Source: a virus
Strand: one strand, 5' to 3'
IMG/VR virus record: IMGVR_UViG_3300025646_000422
Location: 1 to 22,407 of that record
DNA length: 22,407 nt
How positions within the stretch are numbered: position 1 is the first letter of the stretch; each line of letters opens with the position of its first letter. Of this stretch, positions 22,163-22,407 are shown in pieces. The notes below the pieces were generated by a model. It was not told where the DNA came from and did no database searches. It saw only the letters and a program-made list of their open reading frames with translations. A program made the position numbers and the translations under genes.

Positions 22163-22314
22163 GGGTGCCGGGCGCCGGGCGCCGGGCGATGGGCGATCGG
22201 GCGATGGGCGATGGGCGATCGGGCGCCGGGCGATGGGCGATCGGGCGCCGGGCGCCGGGCGCCGGGCGATGGGCGCCGGGCGATCGGGCGATGGGCGATC
22301 GGGCGATGGGCGAT
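22163..22314. repeat. Tandem 7/8-mer array of GGGCGAT and GGGCGCC units
   Basis: Twenty-one units lie end to end, the first degenerate (GGGTGCC). Seven of the rest are GGGCGCC and thirteen are GGGCGAT. Five of the GAT units carry an extra C, which creates CGATCG palindromes, and the extra C is never found after a GCC unit. The order of the two unit types is irregular. The array is about 152 bp and very GC-rich with strong strand asymmetry. Confidence 0.9.
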
Positions 22315-22407
22315 CTGGCCGACAGCTGGAAACCGTCGGACAATTTGACATAATGTGGCAAGCGGAAAGACTTGCGGCAGGCTGTAAGCCTTACTTTTGC
22401 ACTTTGA

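Larger units (their letters stand above)
21979..22407. other. 429-bp non-coding right end
   Basis: No convincing gene lies here. From left to right it holds the likely late promoter, a hairpin with a T-run, a C-rich stretch (about 22117-22130), the 7/8-mer array and about 90 bases of ordinary-looking sequence. That last part has a TTGACA at 22345-22350 on the + strand and a small hairpin near 22379-22391. Open frames across the array only translate the repeat into Arg/Pro/Ala/Ser-rich sequence. It may be an intergenic control or origin region between divergent modules. Confidence 0.7.

Noticed and set aside
22037-22361. Long overlapping open frames on both strands across the 7/8-mer array, rich in Arg, Pro, Ala, Ser and Asp
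   Set aside because: They are translations of a GC-rich tandem repeat, present in several frames at once, with no ribosome site or conserved sequence. They are shadows of the repeat.
22345-22373. TTGACA at 22345-22350 as a + strand promoter
   Set aside because: No acceptable -10 element occurs at 16-18 bases downstream, so only the -35-like hexamer is present.
1-22407. Direct terminal repeat or circular overlap between the two window ends
   Set aside because: The first and last 60 bases share no sequence, so completeness or circularity is not supported.
1-22407. CRISPR array, tRNA or insertion sequence
   Set aside because: No spaced direct repeats, no cloverleaf-like unit with a CCA end, and no transposase or inverted terminal repeats were found. 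Nearly all sequence is packed coding DNA.

Overview
The window looks like part of a tailed-bacteriophage genome of podovirus type, probably an environmental (metagenomic) contig. It carries a P22-like portal, a terminase, a scaffold and major capsid protein, adaptor and tail-tube-like proteins, three ejection-type proteins, fibres and a lysis cassette. There is no tape-measure, sheath, baseplate-hub or tail-chaperone gene. No integrase, repressor, polymerase or RNA gene is present, so lifestyle and replication cannot be judged. The GH108 endolysin and GTA-type 3TM holin suggest a Gram-negative host. That is an inference.

Layout. (1) Positions 1-1558, + strand: a train of seven small genes of unknown function, nearly all joined by 4-bp ATGA stop/start overlaps. 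It begins at a GGGGTC hexamer repeat on the contig edge. (2) Positions 1536-21978, - strand: one long, tightly packed late operon read right to left. Its order is small and large terminase, portal, long collagen-containing tail fibre, glycine-rich adhesin, three small proteins, scaffold, major capsid protein, a decoration-like protein, several small proteins, adaptor, tail-tube-like protein, collar-type fibre tip, three ejection-type proteins, and the lysis region. The lysis region holds an XhlA-like membrane protein, a frameshifted coiled-coil/TM protein, a 3TM holin, a 2TM protein and the endolysin. The two gene blocks converge and overlap tail to tail at 1536-1558. (3) Positions 21979-22407: a non-coding region with the likely late promoter, a hairpin and a 7/8-mer tandem array (GGGCGAT/GGGCGCC units).

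Most notable points. A -1 frameshift at an A AAA AAG slippery run would extend the coiled-coil protein (0-frame 2771-3268) by 54 residues carrying a hydrophobic segment, ending 3 nt before the holin start. A fibre/adhesin cassette sits between portal and scaffold. A Cys-rich protein resembles a high-potential iron-sulfur protein. Two terminator hairpins bracket the decoration-like gene. The terminase operon may start from a nearly leaderless message.

How the genes work together. Terminase packages DNA through the portal into a scaffold-built capsid. Adaptor and tail-tube-like proteins close the head, fibres bind the host, the Ala/Gln-rich ejection proteins probably enter with the DNA, and the leftmost - strand genes lyse the cell. 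Early and replication genes must lie outside the window, probably to the left, or on the far side of the right-hand repeats if the genome is circularly permuted.
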